Position numbers and translations under genes: made by a program. The notes below the pieces were generated by a model. The model was not told the origin of the DNA. It saw only the letters and a program-made list of their open reading frames with translations, and did no database searches. Source: Prado023 sp049688395 (GTDB taxonomy: Bacteria > Actinomycetota > Actinomycetes > S36-B12 > CAIYMF01). Taken from it: DNA of 64,000 nt. The DNA lies in contig JBAVKQ010000093.1 in NCBI GenBank assembly GCA_049688395.1, positions 1-64,000 of the forward strand. The letters run 5' to 3'. Below are positions 26,693-35,075 of this stretch, piece after piece (position 1 is the first letter of the stretch; each line of letters opens with the position of its first letter).

Positions 26693-26698
26693 TACGAT
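26693..26698 (+). promoter_or_regulatory. Putative -10 box, leaderless
   Basis: TACGAT is followed by 7 nt (TCTGCCC) and the ATG at 26706. The DUF3090 gene therefore may start its own leaderless transcript rather than depend on the phosphatase gene 97 nt upstream. Confidence 0.5.
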
Positions 26699-26705
26699 TC
26701 TGCCC

Positions 26706-27251
26706 ATGCCGCGTCTGATCCACCTGCACGATCCTGTGGAGCGGTTCGTCGTGGGCACCGTCGGGATGCCCGGTGAGCGCACATTTTTCGTGCAGGCCCG
26801 CTCCGGTGGTCGCATCAACACGGCTGCCATGGAGAAGGAGCAGGTCTCGATGCTCGCCGATCGGCTCGAGGAGCTGGTCGCCAACGTCGCCACGCGCTTC
26901 GAGTTCGAGGTGCCCGAACCGGGCCCCACGGATGTGGACCCGTTGGAGGTCCCCCTGGTCGAGGAGTTCCGGGTGGCGGCCATCGCCTTCGGCTGGGATC
27001 CGGCCAATGACCAGATGCTCTTCGAACTGCACGGTCCCAGCGGGGACGAGGACATCGACCCCACCGAGATCGACGACGCGGACGAGGGCCCGCCGATCCT
27101 GCGGGTGCGCAGCACCCTGAACCAGGCCGTGGACTTCGTCGTCCGGGCCCGCAAGGTCGTGGCTGCCGGGCGCCCGCCGTGCCCGTTCTGCCAGCAGCCG
27201 CTGGACCCGGCCGGGCACATCTGCCCGCGGGCCAACGGCTACCGGCGGTGA
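26706..27251 (+). CDS. DUF3090 (TIGR03847-type) conserved protein
   Basis: The 181-residue sequence matches the actinobacterial DUF3090 pattern: VERFVVGTVGMPGERTFFVQ, ALEKEQVS-like MEKEQVSMLADRLEEL, a central FRVAAIAFGWDPAND, and a C-terminal zinc-knuckle-like CPFCQQPLDPAGHICPR. The last motif (Cys-X2-Cys and His-X-Cys) suggests a bound metal. Function is unknown. Its stop overlaps the start of the next gene by 4 nt, so the two are translationally coupled. Confidence 0.88.
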   Translation: MPRLIHLHDPVERFVVGTVGMPGERTFFVQARSGGRINTAAMEKEQVSMLADRLEELVANVATRFEFEVPEPGPTDVDPLEVPLVEEFRVAAIAFGWDPANDQMLFELHGPSGDEDIDPTEIDDADEGPPILRVRSTLNQAVDFVVRARKVVAAGRPPCPFCQQPLDPAGHICPRANGYRR

Positions 27252-28090
27252 GGTTGCCGGAGCTCGCCACCGGCGACCTGCACGTGCTCGGCCGGCTGGC
27301 CGATGCCTCCAACCTCGCGCTGCTGGCGCAGGTGTCCACCGACGCCGGAGCGATCCGGTGCATCTACAAGCCGGTCCGGGGCGAGCGCCCGCTCTGGGAC
27401 TTCCCGGACACGGCACTGGCCGCACGCGAGGTGCTCTGCGCCCAGGTGGCCGCCGGCCTGGGTTGGGACCTGATCCCGGCGACGCACTGGCGTACCGACG
27501 GACCGCTGGGGCCGGGGATGTGCCAGGAGTGGATCGAGGCGGTGGACGATCCGCCGGTCGGATTGTTCGACCGGGACCAGGTGCCCGACCGGTGGCGACA
27601 GATCGCCGAGGGGCGCACCAGCGAGGGCGGGATCGTGGTCCTGGCCCACGAGGACTCGCCAGCGCTGCAACGCCTGGCCGTCCTCGACGCCCTGGTGAAC
27701 AACGCCGACCGCAAGGGCGGGCACGTGCTGCGGCGGGCCGACGGCGGGCTGGCCGGGATCGACCACGGGGTGAGCTTCCACGTGGAGAACAAGTTGCGCA
27801 CGGTGCTCTGGGGCTGGGCCGGCGAGCGGCTGCCCGACGCGTTGGCTGAGGAGCTCGACGCCGGGGCGACGTCGTTCCGCAGCCTGGTGACCCAATGGGG
27901 TGGCGCGACGGACGGTGGCGCGGCTGACGGGGGCGCGGCTGACGGGGCCGTCGCGGCCGCGGCAGGCCGGGGCCACCTGTCCACCGACGAGGTGGCCGCA
28001 GCGCACGCACGACTCGACGAGCTGCTGCGCACCAGGAGGTTCCCGATGCCCGGGGCGCAGTGGCCCACCCTTCCCTGGCCCCCGATGTAG
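27248..28090 (+). CDS. TIGR03843-type (SCO1662-like) PI3/4-kinase-fold protein
   Basis: The protein has 280 residues. Motifs recall the lipid-kinase-like fold: CIYKPVRGERPLWDFP (ATP-binding Lys), LVNNADRKGGHVL (catalytic-loop-like Asn-Asn-Ala-Asp-Arg) and GIDHGVSFH (DFG-like Asp). The family is conserved in actinobacteria next to DUF3090; its substrate is unknown. Oddly, residues about 217-240 are a low-complexity insert of Gly/Ala/Asp steps (GGAADGGAADG) encoded by near-repeats at 27898-27955, just before the conserved C-terminal helix. Confidence 0.85.
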   Translation: MRLPELATGDLHVLGRLADASNLALLAQVSTDAGAIRCIYKPVRGERPLWDFPDTALAAREVLCAQVAAGLGWDLIPATHWRTDGPLGPGMCQEWIEAVDDPPVGLFDRDQVPDRWRQIAEGRTSEGGIVVLAHEDSPALQRLAVLDALVNNADRKGGHVLRRADGGLAGIDHGVSFHVENKLRTVLWGWAGERLPDALAEELDAGATSFRSLVTQWGGATDGGAADGGAADGAVAAAAGRGHLSTDEVAAAHARLDELLRTRRFPMPGAQWPTLPWPPM

Positions 28091-28114
28091 CACGGCCCAC
28101 GGCGGGTGTCCGGG

Positions 28115-28690
28115 TCAGTCGAGGAGCCGGCCGGTGCGACCGTCGACCCGAACGTCGGCCGCCGCACGTGTCCCGTCGGCCGCGAAGTGGGCGGCCTCGT
28201 GGGCCTGCCAGGCCCGCCAGTGCTCGGCCATCGCGTCCCCGTCGCGAGCCAGCCCCCGTTGCAGGGCCAGATCCGCCGGTGCCTGCACCCACACGACCAG
28301 GCTGGCCCGCTCGCGCACCCGCGCCGACGCGCTCGCGCAGCCCTCGAGGATCACCACCGGAGCGGGCGGAACCGACATCCACTGCCCGAACCGCCCGGCC
28401 ACCCAGTCGTAGCGCGGATGCATGCCTGGCAGCCCGTCGCGCCACCCCACGAGCAGCCACGCCTCGATGCGGTCGGCCAGCGGATCGCCCAACTGCTGGC
28501 CCCAGCCCTCATAGAGGTCGTCCATGTGCACGACGGGCGCGCCTGCGCAGGCGCCGGCCAGTGCAGCAGCCATCGTCGTCTTGCCCGAGCCCGCTGGACC
28601 GTCGATGCAGACCAGTCGGGTCGCACCACAGCGGGGGTCCGCGGCCAGGGCTGCCTGCGCGATCACGGTCACGGCGTCGGCGATGGGCAC
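28115..28690 (-). CDS. Uridine-kinase-like P-loop protein
   Basis: The 191-residue protein has Walker A GPAGSGKTTMA at about residues 28-38 and the substrate-binding VVHMDDLYEGWG typical of uridine kinase/phosphoribulokinase-like enzymes. It also has VVILEGCASAS and a C-terminal lid-like WRAWQAHEAAHFAADGTR. It probably phosphorylates a nucleoside or small metabolite. GTG 28690 is the first in-frame start after an open stretch and gives the usual short distance to the P-loop. It converges on the TIGR03843-type gene. Confidence 0.82.
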   Translation of the reverse strand: MPIADAVTVIAQAALAADPRCGATRLVCIDGPAGSGKTTMAAALAGACAGAPVVHMDDLYEGWGQQLGDPLADRIEAWLLVGWRDGLPGMHPRYDWVAGRFGQWMSVPPAPVVILEGCASASARVRERASLVVWVQAPADLALQRGLARDGDAMAEHWRAWQAHEAAHFAADGTRAAADVRVDGRTGRLLD

Positions 28691-28777
28691 GCACCCATCA
28701 TGGCGGCCCGGCGGCTGCGACGGGGCCAGTGTCCTGGCCGCAGGATGCTCCACCCACCCTATCGACCGGTCGGTGCC

Positions 28778-28783
28778 TAGTAT
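28778..28783 (+). promoter_or_regulatory. Putative -10 box, leaderless
   Basis: TAGTAT is followed by CCGAGC and the ATG at 28790. This is among the closest matches to the -10 consensus in the window. Confidence 0.5.
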
Positions 28784-28789
28784 CCGAGC

Positions 28790-30058
28790 ATGTTCGGCGA
28801 AGCGATCACCGTGGTGACCGGCCTGGTGCTGGCCTACGCGCTGGTTGCCCACCGCCTGACCGCGGCCAACATCAGCGCCCCCATGCTCAGCCTCCTGGCC
28901 GGCGCCGCCGTGTTCGCGGGCACCGCGCTGGACGTCGACACCGAACTGGTGCACGTCACCGCTGAGGTGACGCTCGTGATGATCCTGTTCCACGACGCCT
29001 CCACAGTGATGCTCACCCGGCTGCGCCACGATGCCGGGCTGTCGCTGCGGCTGCTGCTGATCGGCTTCCCCCTGGCCATCGTCGCGACCTTCCTGGTGAC
29101 CCACGCCCTGTTCCCCGCGCTGGGGATCGCCGGCGCCTGGCTGCTGGCCGCGGCGATCACCCCCACCGATGCCGGCCTCGGCGCCCCGACCGTGCTGAAC
29201 CCGGTGGTGCCGATGCGCGTTCGTCGCGGGCTGAACGTGGAGAGCGGCCTCAACGACGGACTGGCCACCCCGATCGTCCTGCTGGCCCTGTCCGCCCTGG
29301 CCAGCGGTGCCGGCGAGCAGACCCCCGGCGTGCTGCAGGTCGGCCTGATCCCGGTGGCGCTGGCCGTTGCCCTGGCGGTGGCGGTCGGCCTGGCTGCGGC
29401 CTGGAGCATGGATCGCTCTCGCGCGCGGCACCTGAGCGGGCGACGGGGTCGACAGGTCGCCACCTTCGCGATCCCGCTGCTCCTCTTCGGCCTCGCTGAT
29501 CAGGTCGGGGCGAACGCGTTCATCGCGGCCTTCGTCGGCGGGGTCGTCTTCGGCGCCGCGAGCATCACCCTGGACGACGAGCACGAGACCTCGGACCTGC
29601 TCGAGGTGTCGGCGGACCTGCTGAGCTTCGTCGTGTGGTTCCTCGCCGGTGGCATCCTGCTGCTGGTCCTGGACGCCGGGTTCCGTTGGCAGTGGGCGAT
29701 CCTGGCCGTTCTGGCCCTGACCGTCCTGCGCATCCTGCCGGTCGCCCTGAGCCTGATCGGCACCGGCCTGCGGGTGCCGACGGTGCTGTTCATCGGTTGG
29801 TTCGGGCCCCGTGGCCTGGCCACGATCGTCTTCGGTCTGCTCGCCGTGGAGGAGTTGGGCTCCGGTTCCGCGCTGATGACCGATGTGGGCGGCGTCATCG
29901 GCATCACGGTGGTGCTCAGCGCATTCGCCCATGGGATCAGTGCCGGGCCGCTGTCGGGCCGCTACGGGCGCTGGGCCGAGCGCACCGATCCCGTGGCCGA
30001 GGGCTCGAGCTCGGTCGAGCCCCGGCGCACACGCGGCACGATGCACCATCACCGGTAG
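28790..30058 (+). CDS. NhaP-type (CPA1) Na+/H+ antiporter
   Basis: The 422-residue protein has about 12 membrane helices and the CPA1 hallmark LNVESGLNDGLATPIVL. ITPTDAGLGAPTV in helix 5 is the Pro/Thr-Asp ion-site region, and WFGPRGLATIVFGLLAV comes near the end. It exchanges Na+ or K+ for protons across the cytoplasmic membrane. The last about 25 residues are hydrophilic and His/Arg-rich. A second antiporter of the same class lies at 47540 and a Mrp complex at 51-57 kb, so Na+/H+ handling is encoded three times. Confidence 0.9.
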   Translation: MFGEAITVVTGLVLAYALVAHRLTAANISAPMLSLLAGAAVFAGTALDVDTELVHVTAEVTLVMILFHDASTVMLTRLRHDAGLSLRLLLIGFPLAIVATFLVTHALFPALGIAGAWLLAAAITPTDAGLGAPTVLNPVVPMRVRRGLNVESGLNDGLATPIVLLALSALASGAGEQTPGVLQVGLIPVALAVALAVAVGLAAAWSMDRSRARHLSGRRGRQVATFAIPLLLFGLADQVGANAFIAAFVGGVVFGAASITLDDEHETSDLLEVSADLLSFVVWFLAGGILLLVLDAGFRWQWAILAVLALTVLRILPVALSLIGTGLRVPTVLFIGWFGPRGLATIVFGLLAVEELGSGSALMTDVGGVIGITVVLSAFAHGISAGPLSGRYGRWAERTDPVAEGSSSVEPRRTRGTMHHHR

Positions 30059-30104
30059 CGGCAGGTGCGCGCGCGTGGCCACCGACGAGGGCAGGATGGG
30101 CCGC

Positions 30105-30836
30105 ATGCAGACACCCACGGATCTCGCCGATCTCTGGCGCAGCGCGCCCACGGTGGCCGTGCTCACCGGGGCGGGCATCTCCACGGACTCCGGGATCGCG
30201 GACTTCCGTGGCCCCAACGGACTGTGGACCCGCAACCCCGGCGCGCAGGCCATGTTCGACATCACCACCTACCTGGCCGACCCCGAGGTACGGCGCACGG
30301 CCTGGGCCAACCGTCGGCAGAACGCCACCTGGTCGGCCGAACCGAACCGCGGGCACCATGCCCTGGCCGAACTCCAGCGCGCCAGGCGCCTGACCACGCT
30401 CATGACCCAGAACATCGACGGCCTGCACCAGCGATCCGGGGCCACCGACGTCCTCGAACTGCACGGCACCATCTGGCAGATCGTGTGCATGTCCTGCGGC
30501 ATGCGCTGGCCGACCCCCGAGATCCTGGCCCGACCGGAGCCCGACCCGCCCTGCGTTCTGTGCGGAGGCATCCTCAAGACGGCGACGATCTCGTTCGGCC
30601 AGGCCCTGGACCGGGCAGTACTCGAGGCAGCGTTCGACGCGGCCGCCGAGGCTGACCTGCTGGTGGCCATCGGCACGTCCCTGCAGGTCAACCCCGTCGC
30701 CGGCCTGGCCGGGGTCGCCGAATGCCTGGCGATCGTGAACGCCGAACCGACGCCCTACGACCACGACGCTCAGGTCGTGGTGCGCGCGCCGATCTCCGAG
30801 GTCCTGGATGAGGTCCACGGACTGCTCTCGGGCTGA
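30105..30836 (+). CDS. Sir2-family NAD-dependent protein deacylase
   Basis: The protein has 243 residues and all sirtuin marks: VLTGAGISTDSGIADFRG (NAD loop), TQNIDGLH, LELHGTIW with the catalytic His, and two zinc Cys pairs CMSC and CVLC. It also has VAIGTSLQVNP and IVNAEPTP. It removes acyl groups from protein lysines using NAD+. No neighbouring acetyltransferase or Acs gene is seen. ATG 30105 is favoured because CAGGAT lies 7 nt upstream; ATG 30096 would add three residues. Confidence 0.92.
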   Translation: MQTPTDLADLWRSAPTVAVLTGAGISTDSGIADFRGPNGLWTRNPGAQAMFDITTYLADPEVRRTAWANRRQNATWSAEPNRGHHALAELQRARRLTTLMTQNIDGLHQRSGATDVLELHGTIWQIVCMSCGMRWPTPEILARPEPDPPCVLCGGILKTATISFGQALDRAVLEAAFDAAAEADLLVAIGTSLQVNPVAGLAGVAECLAIVNAEPTPYDHDAQVVVRAPISEVLDEVHGLLSG

Positions 30837-30888
30837 GGACCCGCAGTCCGCCGACCCACAGCGGGCACGGGTGCGGCAGGATCGGGGC

Positions 30889-31749
30889 ATGCCCACCCTG
30901 CATACCGCCCGCGGTGACTTCGAGGCGATCATCGACGGCCCGGCGCACGGGCCGGTGGTGATCCTGCTGCACGGCTTCCCCGAGCTCAACATCTCGTGGC
31001 GCCACCAGATCCCGGCCCTGGTCGCAGCCGGCTACCGGGTGATCGCGCCAAACCAGCGCGGGTACGCCGGCTCCGTGCGCGCAGGGTCGTATGCGACCGG
31101 GGATCTGGCCGCCGATGTCATCGCCATGCTCGATGCCGCCGGGGCCCAGCAGGCGGTCGTCGTCGGCCACGACTGGGGCGGTGCAGTGGCTTGGACCGTG
31201 GCCCACCTGTTCCCCGAGCGGGTCTGCGGCCTGGTGGCGATGAACTGCCCACCACCACGGGTACTGATGGCGCACTTGACCCACAGCCCGGCGCAGATCC
31301 GCAAGTCCTGGTACATGTTCTTCTTCCAGCTGCCGTGGCTGCCCGAACGCTTCCTGGTCCGCACGATGCCCAAGACCCTGGTGGCGGGTTCGTACAACCG
31401 CTCGGTGTGGAACCGCGAGACGCTGACCCCGTACGCGGAGGCATTCGCCACCGAGGCCGACGCCCGCGGCCCGGTCAACTGGTACCGGGGCGCGTTCCGC
31501 TCCGGGCTGCGCACGGCGCGCCGGCACCTGCGTCCGATCAGCGCACCGGTGCTGATCATCTGGGGCGTCCAGGACCGGTTCCTCGGTGCGGAGATGATCA
31601 GCGCCCAGGCCCTGCGCGGGTCGATCGCATTCCCCAACGAGGCACAGGTCGTCCGGATCGAGTCCGCCGGGCACTTCGTGCAGAACGAGGCCCCCGACGA
31701 GGTCACGGCAGCCCTGCTGGGCTGGTTGACCGAGAATGCTCCCTTCTGA
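30889..31749 (+). CDS. Alpha/beta hydrolase, epoxide-hydrolase-like
   Basis: This 286-residue protein has the oxyanion HGFPE motif, the nucleophile elbow VVGHDWGGAVAW (Asp nucleophile as in epoxide hydrolases), and cap-domain NWYRGAF with the Tyr that activates the epoxide. GVQDRFLG (acid) and SAGHFVQNEAP (catalytic His) complete the set. It most likely opens epoxides by adding water. CAGGAT stands 6 nt before the ATG. It is 52 nt downstream of the sirtuin gene. Confidence 0.87.
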   Translation: MPTLHTARGDFEAIIDGPAHGPVVILLHGFPELNISWRHQIPALVAAGYRVIAPNQRGYAGSVRAGSYATGDLAADVIAMLDAAGAQQAVVVGHDWGGAVAWTVAHLFPERVCGLVAMNCPPPRVLMAHLTHSPAQIRKSWYMFFFQLPWLPERFLVRTMPKTLVAGSYNRSVWNRETLTPYAEAFATEADARGPVNWYRGAFRSGLRTARRHLRPISAPVLIIWGVQDRFLGAEMISAQALRGSIAFPNEAQVVRIESAGHFVQNEAPDEVTAALLGWLTENAPF

Positions 31750-31772
31750 CCAGCCGTCGCGGCAGCGCGCAC

Positions 31773-31801
31773 TTGCGGACTGGCGTTGTTGGGAATACTT
31801 T
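31773..31801 (+). promoter_or_regulatory. Putative sigma-70-type promoter of the Co/Ni importer
   Basis: TTGCGG (31773-31778) and TACTTT (31796-31801) are separated by 17 nt. The transcript would start near 31808 and have a leader of about 60 nt with GAGGAG before the ATG at 31869. I looked for a cobalamin riboswitch in this leader and saw none. Confidence 0.45.
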
Positions 31802-31868
31802 GCAGGAGTACTGGGCCGAGCACCCGGTGTGTCGGGACTCAGTCCGAACCTGATCGAGGAGCATCGCC

Positions 31869-32561
31869 ATGCACATGCCCGACGGATTCGTCTCGGCACC
31901 CCTGTCCGCGGCTGTCGGGGTCGTTGCCATCGCGGGGATCGGGATCGCGCTCAAGGGCGCCTCCAAGGAACTCGACGACCGCACCGCACCGATGGCCGGC
32001 CTGGTCGCGGTGTTCGTGTTCGCCGCGCAGATGCTCAACTTCCCGGTGGCGGCCGGGACCAGCGGGCACCTGCTCGGAGGAGCACTGGCCGCGATCCTGA
32101 TCGGGCCCTATACCGGGGTGCTGGCGGTATCGATCGTCCTGATGGTCCAGGCGCTGCTGTTCGCCGACGGCGGGTTGACCGCCCTGGGTCTGAACATCGT
32201 GAACATGGCGTTCGTGACCGTGCTCGTGGCCTGGCCGACGTTCCGGCTGCTGGCTCGGGTGCTGCCCAAGACCCGACGCAGTTGGACCGTCGCGGCCTTC
32301 ATCGCCGCGTTCCTCTCGGTGCCGGCCTCAGCTGCGGCCTTCACCCTCGAGTACGCGATCGCCGGAGCGGGAACGTACTCGGTGAGCACGGTACTGGCAG
32401 CCATGGTCAGCACCCACGTGCTGATCGGCATCGGCGAGGGCCTGATCACGGCGCTGACCGTCGGAGCAGTCCTCGCCGCACGGCCGGACCTGGTCCGCGG
32501 GGTCCGTGACCTGCTGCCCAAGCCCGAACTTCGTCCCGCGGTGGAGGTGGCCTCCAGATGA
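31869..32561 (+). CDS. cbiM: Energy-coupling factor S component for cobalt/nickel, CbiM/NikM
   Basis: The 230-residue membrane protein begins MHMPDGFVS, the hallmark N-terminus in which His2 and nearby groups coordinate the metal ion. Seven hydrophobic segments follow, including VAAGTSGHLLGGALAAILIGP. It binds Co2+ or Ni2+ and delivers it through the CbiQ/CbiO module encoded next. It overlaps the PDGLE gene by 4 nt. No cobalamin or nickel-enzyme gene is nearby to tell the metal. Confidence 0.93.
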   Translation: MHMPDGFVSAPLSAAVGVVAIAGIGIALKGASKELDDRTAPMAGLVAVFVFAAQMLNFPVAAGTSGHLLGGALAAILIGPYTGVLAVSIVLMVQALLFADGGLTALGLNIVNMAFVTVLVAWPTFRLLARVLPKTRRSWTVAAFIAAFLSVPASAAAFTLEYAIAGAGTYSVSTVLAAMVSTHVLIGIGEGLITALTVGAVLAARPDLVRGVRDLLPKPELRPAVEVASR

Positions 32562-32920
32562 CGAGCGCGAGCAGCAGGCGCGGCCTGTGGATCGTCGTCG
32601 GGGCTGGGCTCGTGATCAGCCTGTTCCTGGCCGGCATCGTCAGCTTCTACGCCAGCAGTTCCCCCGACGGGCTGGAGAAGGTGGCCGAGGATGTCGGCTT
32701 CATCGATGCCGCGCAGGACTCCGCGGTCGCCGGGTCGCCGTTGTCCGACTACGGCGTGGCGGGGGTGTCCGATGAGCGGCTCAGTGTCGGACTGGCCGGT
32801 GTGGTGGGCCTGATCGCCACCGGGGTGCTGGCCTTCGGGCTGTTCGTGTGGCTGGGGCGGCGCAACCGCAACGCAGCCGCTGAGCCCACGGCGGACGCCG
32901 TCCCCGCGTCCGGCGGCTGA
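32558..32920 (+). CDS. PDGLE-domain protein (CbiN-like auxiliary subunit)
   Basis: The small protein (120 residues) has two membrane helices (about 11-32 and 75-98) around an extracytoplasmic loop carrying SSPDGLEKVAEDVGF. This is the PDGLE motif found in CbiN-like partners of CbiM/NikM transporters. It ends in a polar tail. It is needed with CbiM for metal capture in related systems. It overlaps both neighbours by 4 nt and 1 nt. Confidence 0.88.
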   Translation: MTSASSRRGLWIVVGAGLVISLFLAGIVSFYASSSPDGLEKVAEDVGFIDAAQDSAVAGSPLSDYGVAGVSDERLSVGLAGVVGLIATGVLAFGLFVWLGRRNRNAAAEPTADAVPASGG

Positions 32921-33702
32921 TGGGCGCCGGCCACCAGCACGGCCACGACGTCGGCGAGGCCCTGTACGTTCACCGGCACACGACCATCCACCTGCTGGCG
33001 CCCGAGGTGAAGATCGTCGCACTGGTGCTGTTCATGTTCGTCGTGGTCGCCACACCCGCCGAGCAGTTCTGGGCGTTCGGTCTGTACGCGGCCATGCTGA
33101 TCGGGATCGCGGCGATCGCTGGGCTCAACGCCCGCATCGTGGCGCCGCGGATGCTGGTGGAGATCCCGTTCGTGCTGTTCGCGGTGCTGATGCCGTTCTT
33201 CGGCCCGGACCCCAGCGTCCGCGTGCTCGGGGTCTGGCTGTCGGTGGCCGGGCTGTGGGCGGCGTGGGGGATCCTGGCCAAGGCCACCCTGGGCGTCCTG
33301 GCCGCGGTCATCCTGGCCGCGAGCACCCGATCCCGCGACATCATCGCCGGCCTGGCGGCCCTGCGCCTGCCCGCGGTGATGGTGTCGATCACGATGTTCA
33401 TGCTGCGCTACATGCACGTCGTCGCCGACGAGATGCACCGGATGGGCGTGGCGCGTGAGTCCCGCGGTTTCCAGGCCACCGGCGTGCGTTCGTGGCCGGT
33501 CCTCGGGCAGTCGGCCGGGGCCCTGTTCATCCGCTCCTACGAGCGGGGCGAACGGGTGCACCTGGCCATGCTCAGCCGTGGCTACACCGGCACGATGCCG
33601 GTGCTCGATGCGCCCGTGACGAGCCGCTCGCAGTGGCTGCTGGGCCTGACCCTGCCCGGACTCGCCCTGATCGTCTGCCTGATCGCATGGGCGACCCGAT
33701 GA
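32920..33702 (+). CDS. cbiQ: ECF transporter T component, CbiQ
   Basis: The 260-residue membrane protein has about five to six helices and the EcfT coupling motifs ARESRGFQATG and an Arg-Gly pair near AMLSRGYTGTMP that contact the ATPase. The N-terminus is His-rich (HQHGHDVGEALYVHRH), which may bind metal. ATG 32920 overlaps the preceding stop. It scaffolds CbiM and CbiO in the Co/Ni importer. Confidence 0.9.
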   Translation: MGAGHQHGHDVGEALYVHRHTTIHLLAPEVKIVALVLFMFVVVATPAEQFWAFGLYAAMLIGIAAIAGLNARIVAPRMLVEIPFVLFAVLMPFFGPDPSVRVLGVWLSVAGLWAAWGILAKATLGVLAAVILAASTRSRDIIAGLAALRLPAVMVSITMFMLRYMHVVADEMHRMGVARESRGFQATGVRSWPVLGQSAGALFIRSYERGERVHLAMLSRGYTGTMPVLDAPVTSRSQWLLGLTLPGLALIVCLIAWATR

Positions 33703-33730
33703 ATTGTCACCTGACTGCGTGGCCGACCCG

Positions 33731-34558
<828 letters not shown>

Positions 34559-34767
34559 TCGGCGGGCGTCGGGCGCAGACGGGCTGCTTCGCGGCGTTGC
34601 CGTGGTACCTTTGGGTGCGCTGCAAAGCAGGGTTCGCCGTGATTGGGGACGCCCGCGGGATTGTCCGTCGGGCGTCATCTGTTGAGGGGAGCGATGCCGC
34701 AGCCCAGGGATCGGCACACGCGTTGGCCCTGCACACATGAAAGAGCAATCGCAAAGGATCAAGAAAC
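34559..34767 (+). promoter_or_regulatory. Promoter and long leader of the cold-shock gene
   Basis: The 209-nt gap before cspA has no gene. A TACCTT at about 34605 could be a -10 box, which would give a leader of about 150 nt, as is usual for csp genes whose leaders act as RNA thermosensors. AAAGGA lies 9 nt before the start codon. The exact promoter is not resolved. Confidence 0.3.
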
Positions 34768-34971
34768 ATGGCACAAGGTACGGTCAAGTGGTTCAACGCC
34801 GAGAAGGGCTTCGGCTTCATCGCTCAGGACGGCGGCGGCCCGGACGTCTTCGTCCACTTCTCGGCCATCGCGGCCGACGGCTACCGTTCGCTCGATGAGA
34901 ACCAGCGCGTCGAGTTCGACATCACGCAGGGCCAGAAGGGCCCGCAGGCGGAGAACGTGCGCGCCGTCTGA
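34768..34971 (+). CDS. cspA: Cold-shock-domain protein
   Basis: This 67-residue protein is a complete single cold-shock domain: GTVKWFNAEKGFGFIAQD carries RNP1 (KGFGFI) and VFVHFSAI carries RNP2. The rest ends in GPQAENVRAV. It binds single-stranded RNA/DNA as an RNA chaperone. It stands alone between a long leader and a strong terminator, so it is monocistronic. Confidence 0.96.
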   Translation: MAQGTVKWFNAEKGFGFIAQDGGGPDVFVHFSAIAADGYRSLDENQRVEFDITQGQKGPQAENVRAV

Positions 34972-34988
34972 CGCTGCACAGTCTTCGA

Positions 34989-35020
34989 GGAGGCCTCCAC
35001 CGTTCGCGGTGGAGGCCTCC
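34989..35020 (+). terminator. Strong terminator with UUCG tetraloop
   Basis: A 14-bp perfect stem (arms GGAGGCCTCCACCG and its complement) is closed by TTCG, the very stable UUCG tetraloop, 17 nt after cspA. The following bases, TTCGTCATT, are only partly T-rich, as is common in high-GC genomes. Confidence 0.85.
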
Positions 35021-35057
35021 TTCGTCATTGCGGTGTGGGCCAACGCCCGGAATCGGG

Positions 35058-35063
35058 TAATCT
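35058..35063 (+). promoter_or_regulatory. Putative -10 box
   Basis: TAATCT lies 12 nt before the ATG at 35076, giving a leader of about 5 nt. It is placed directly after the cspA terminator, so the next gene has its own promoter. Confidence 0.4.
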
Positions 35064-35075
35064 GCGCCCAGACCC

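Noticed and set aside
31750..31868. A cobalamin or Ni/Co riboswitch before cbiM
   Set aside because: The 60-nt leader lacks the conserved B12-box and any clear four-way junction; only a promoter and ribosome site are visible.
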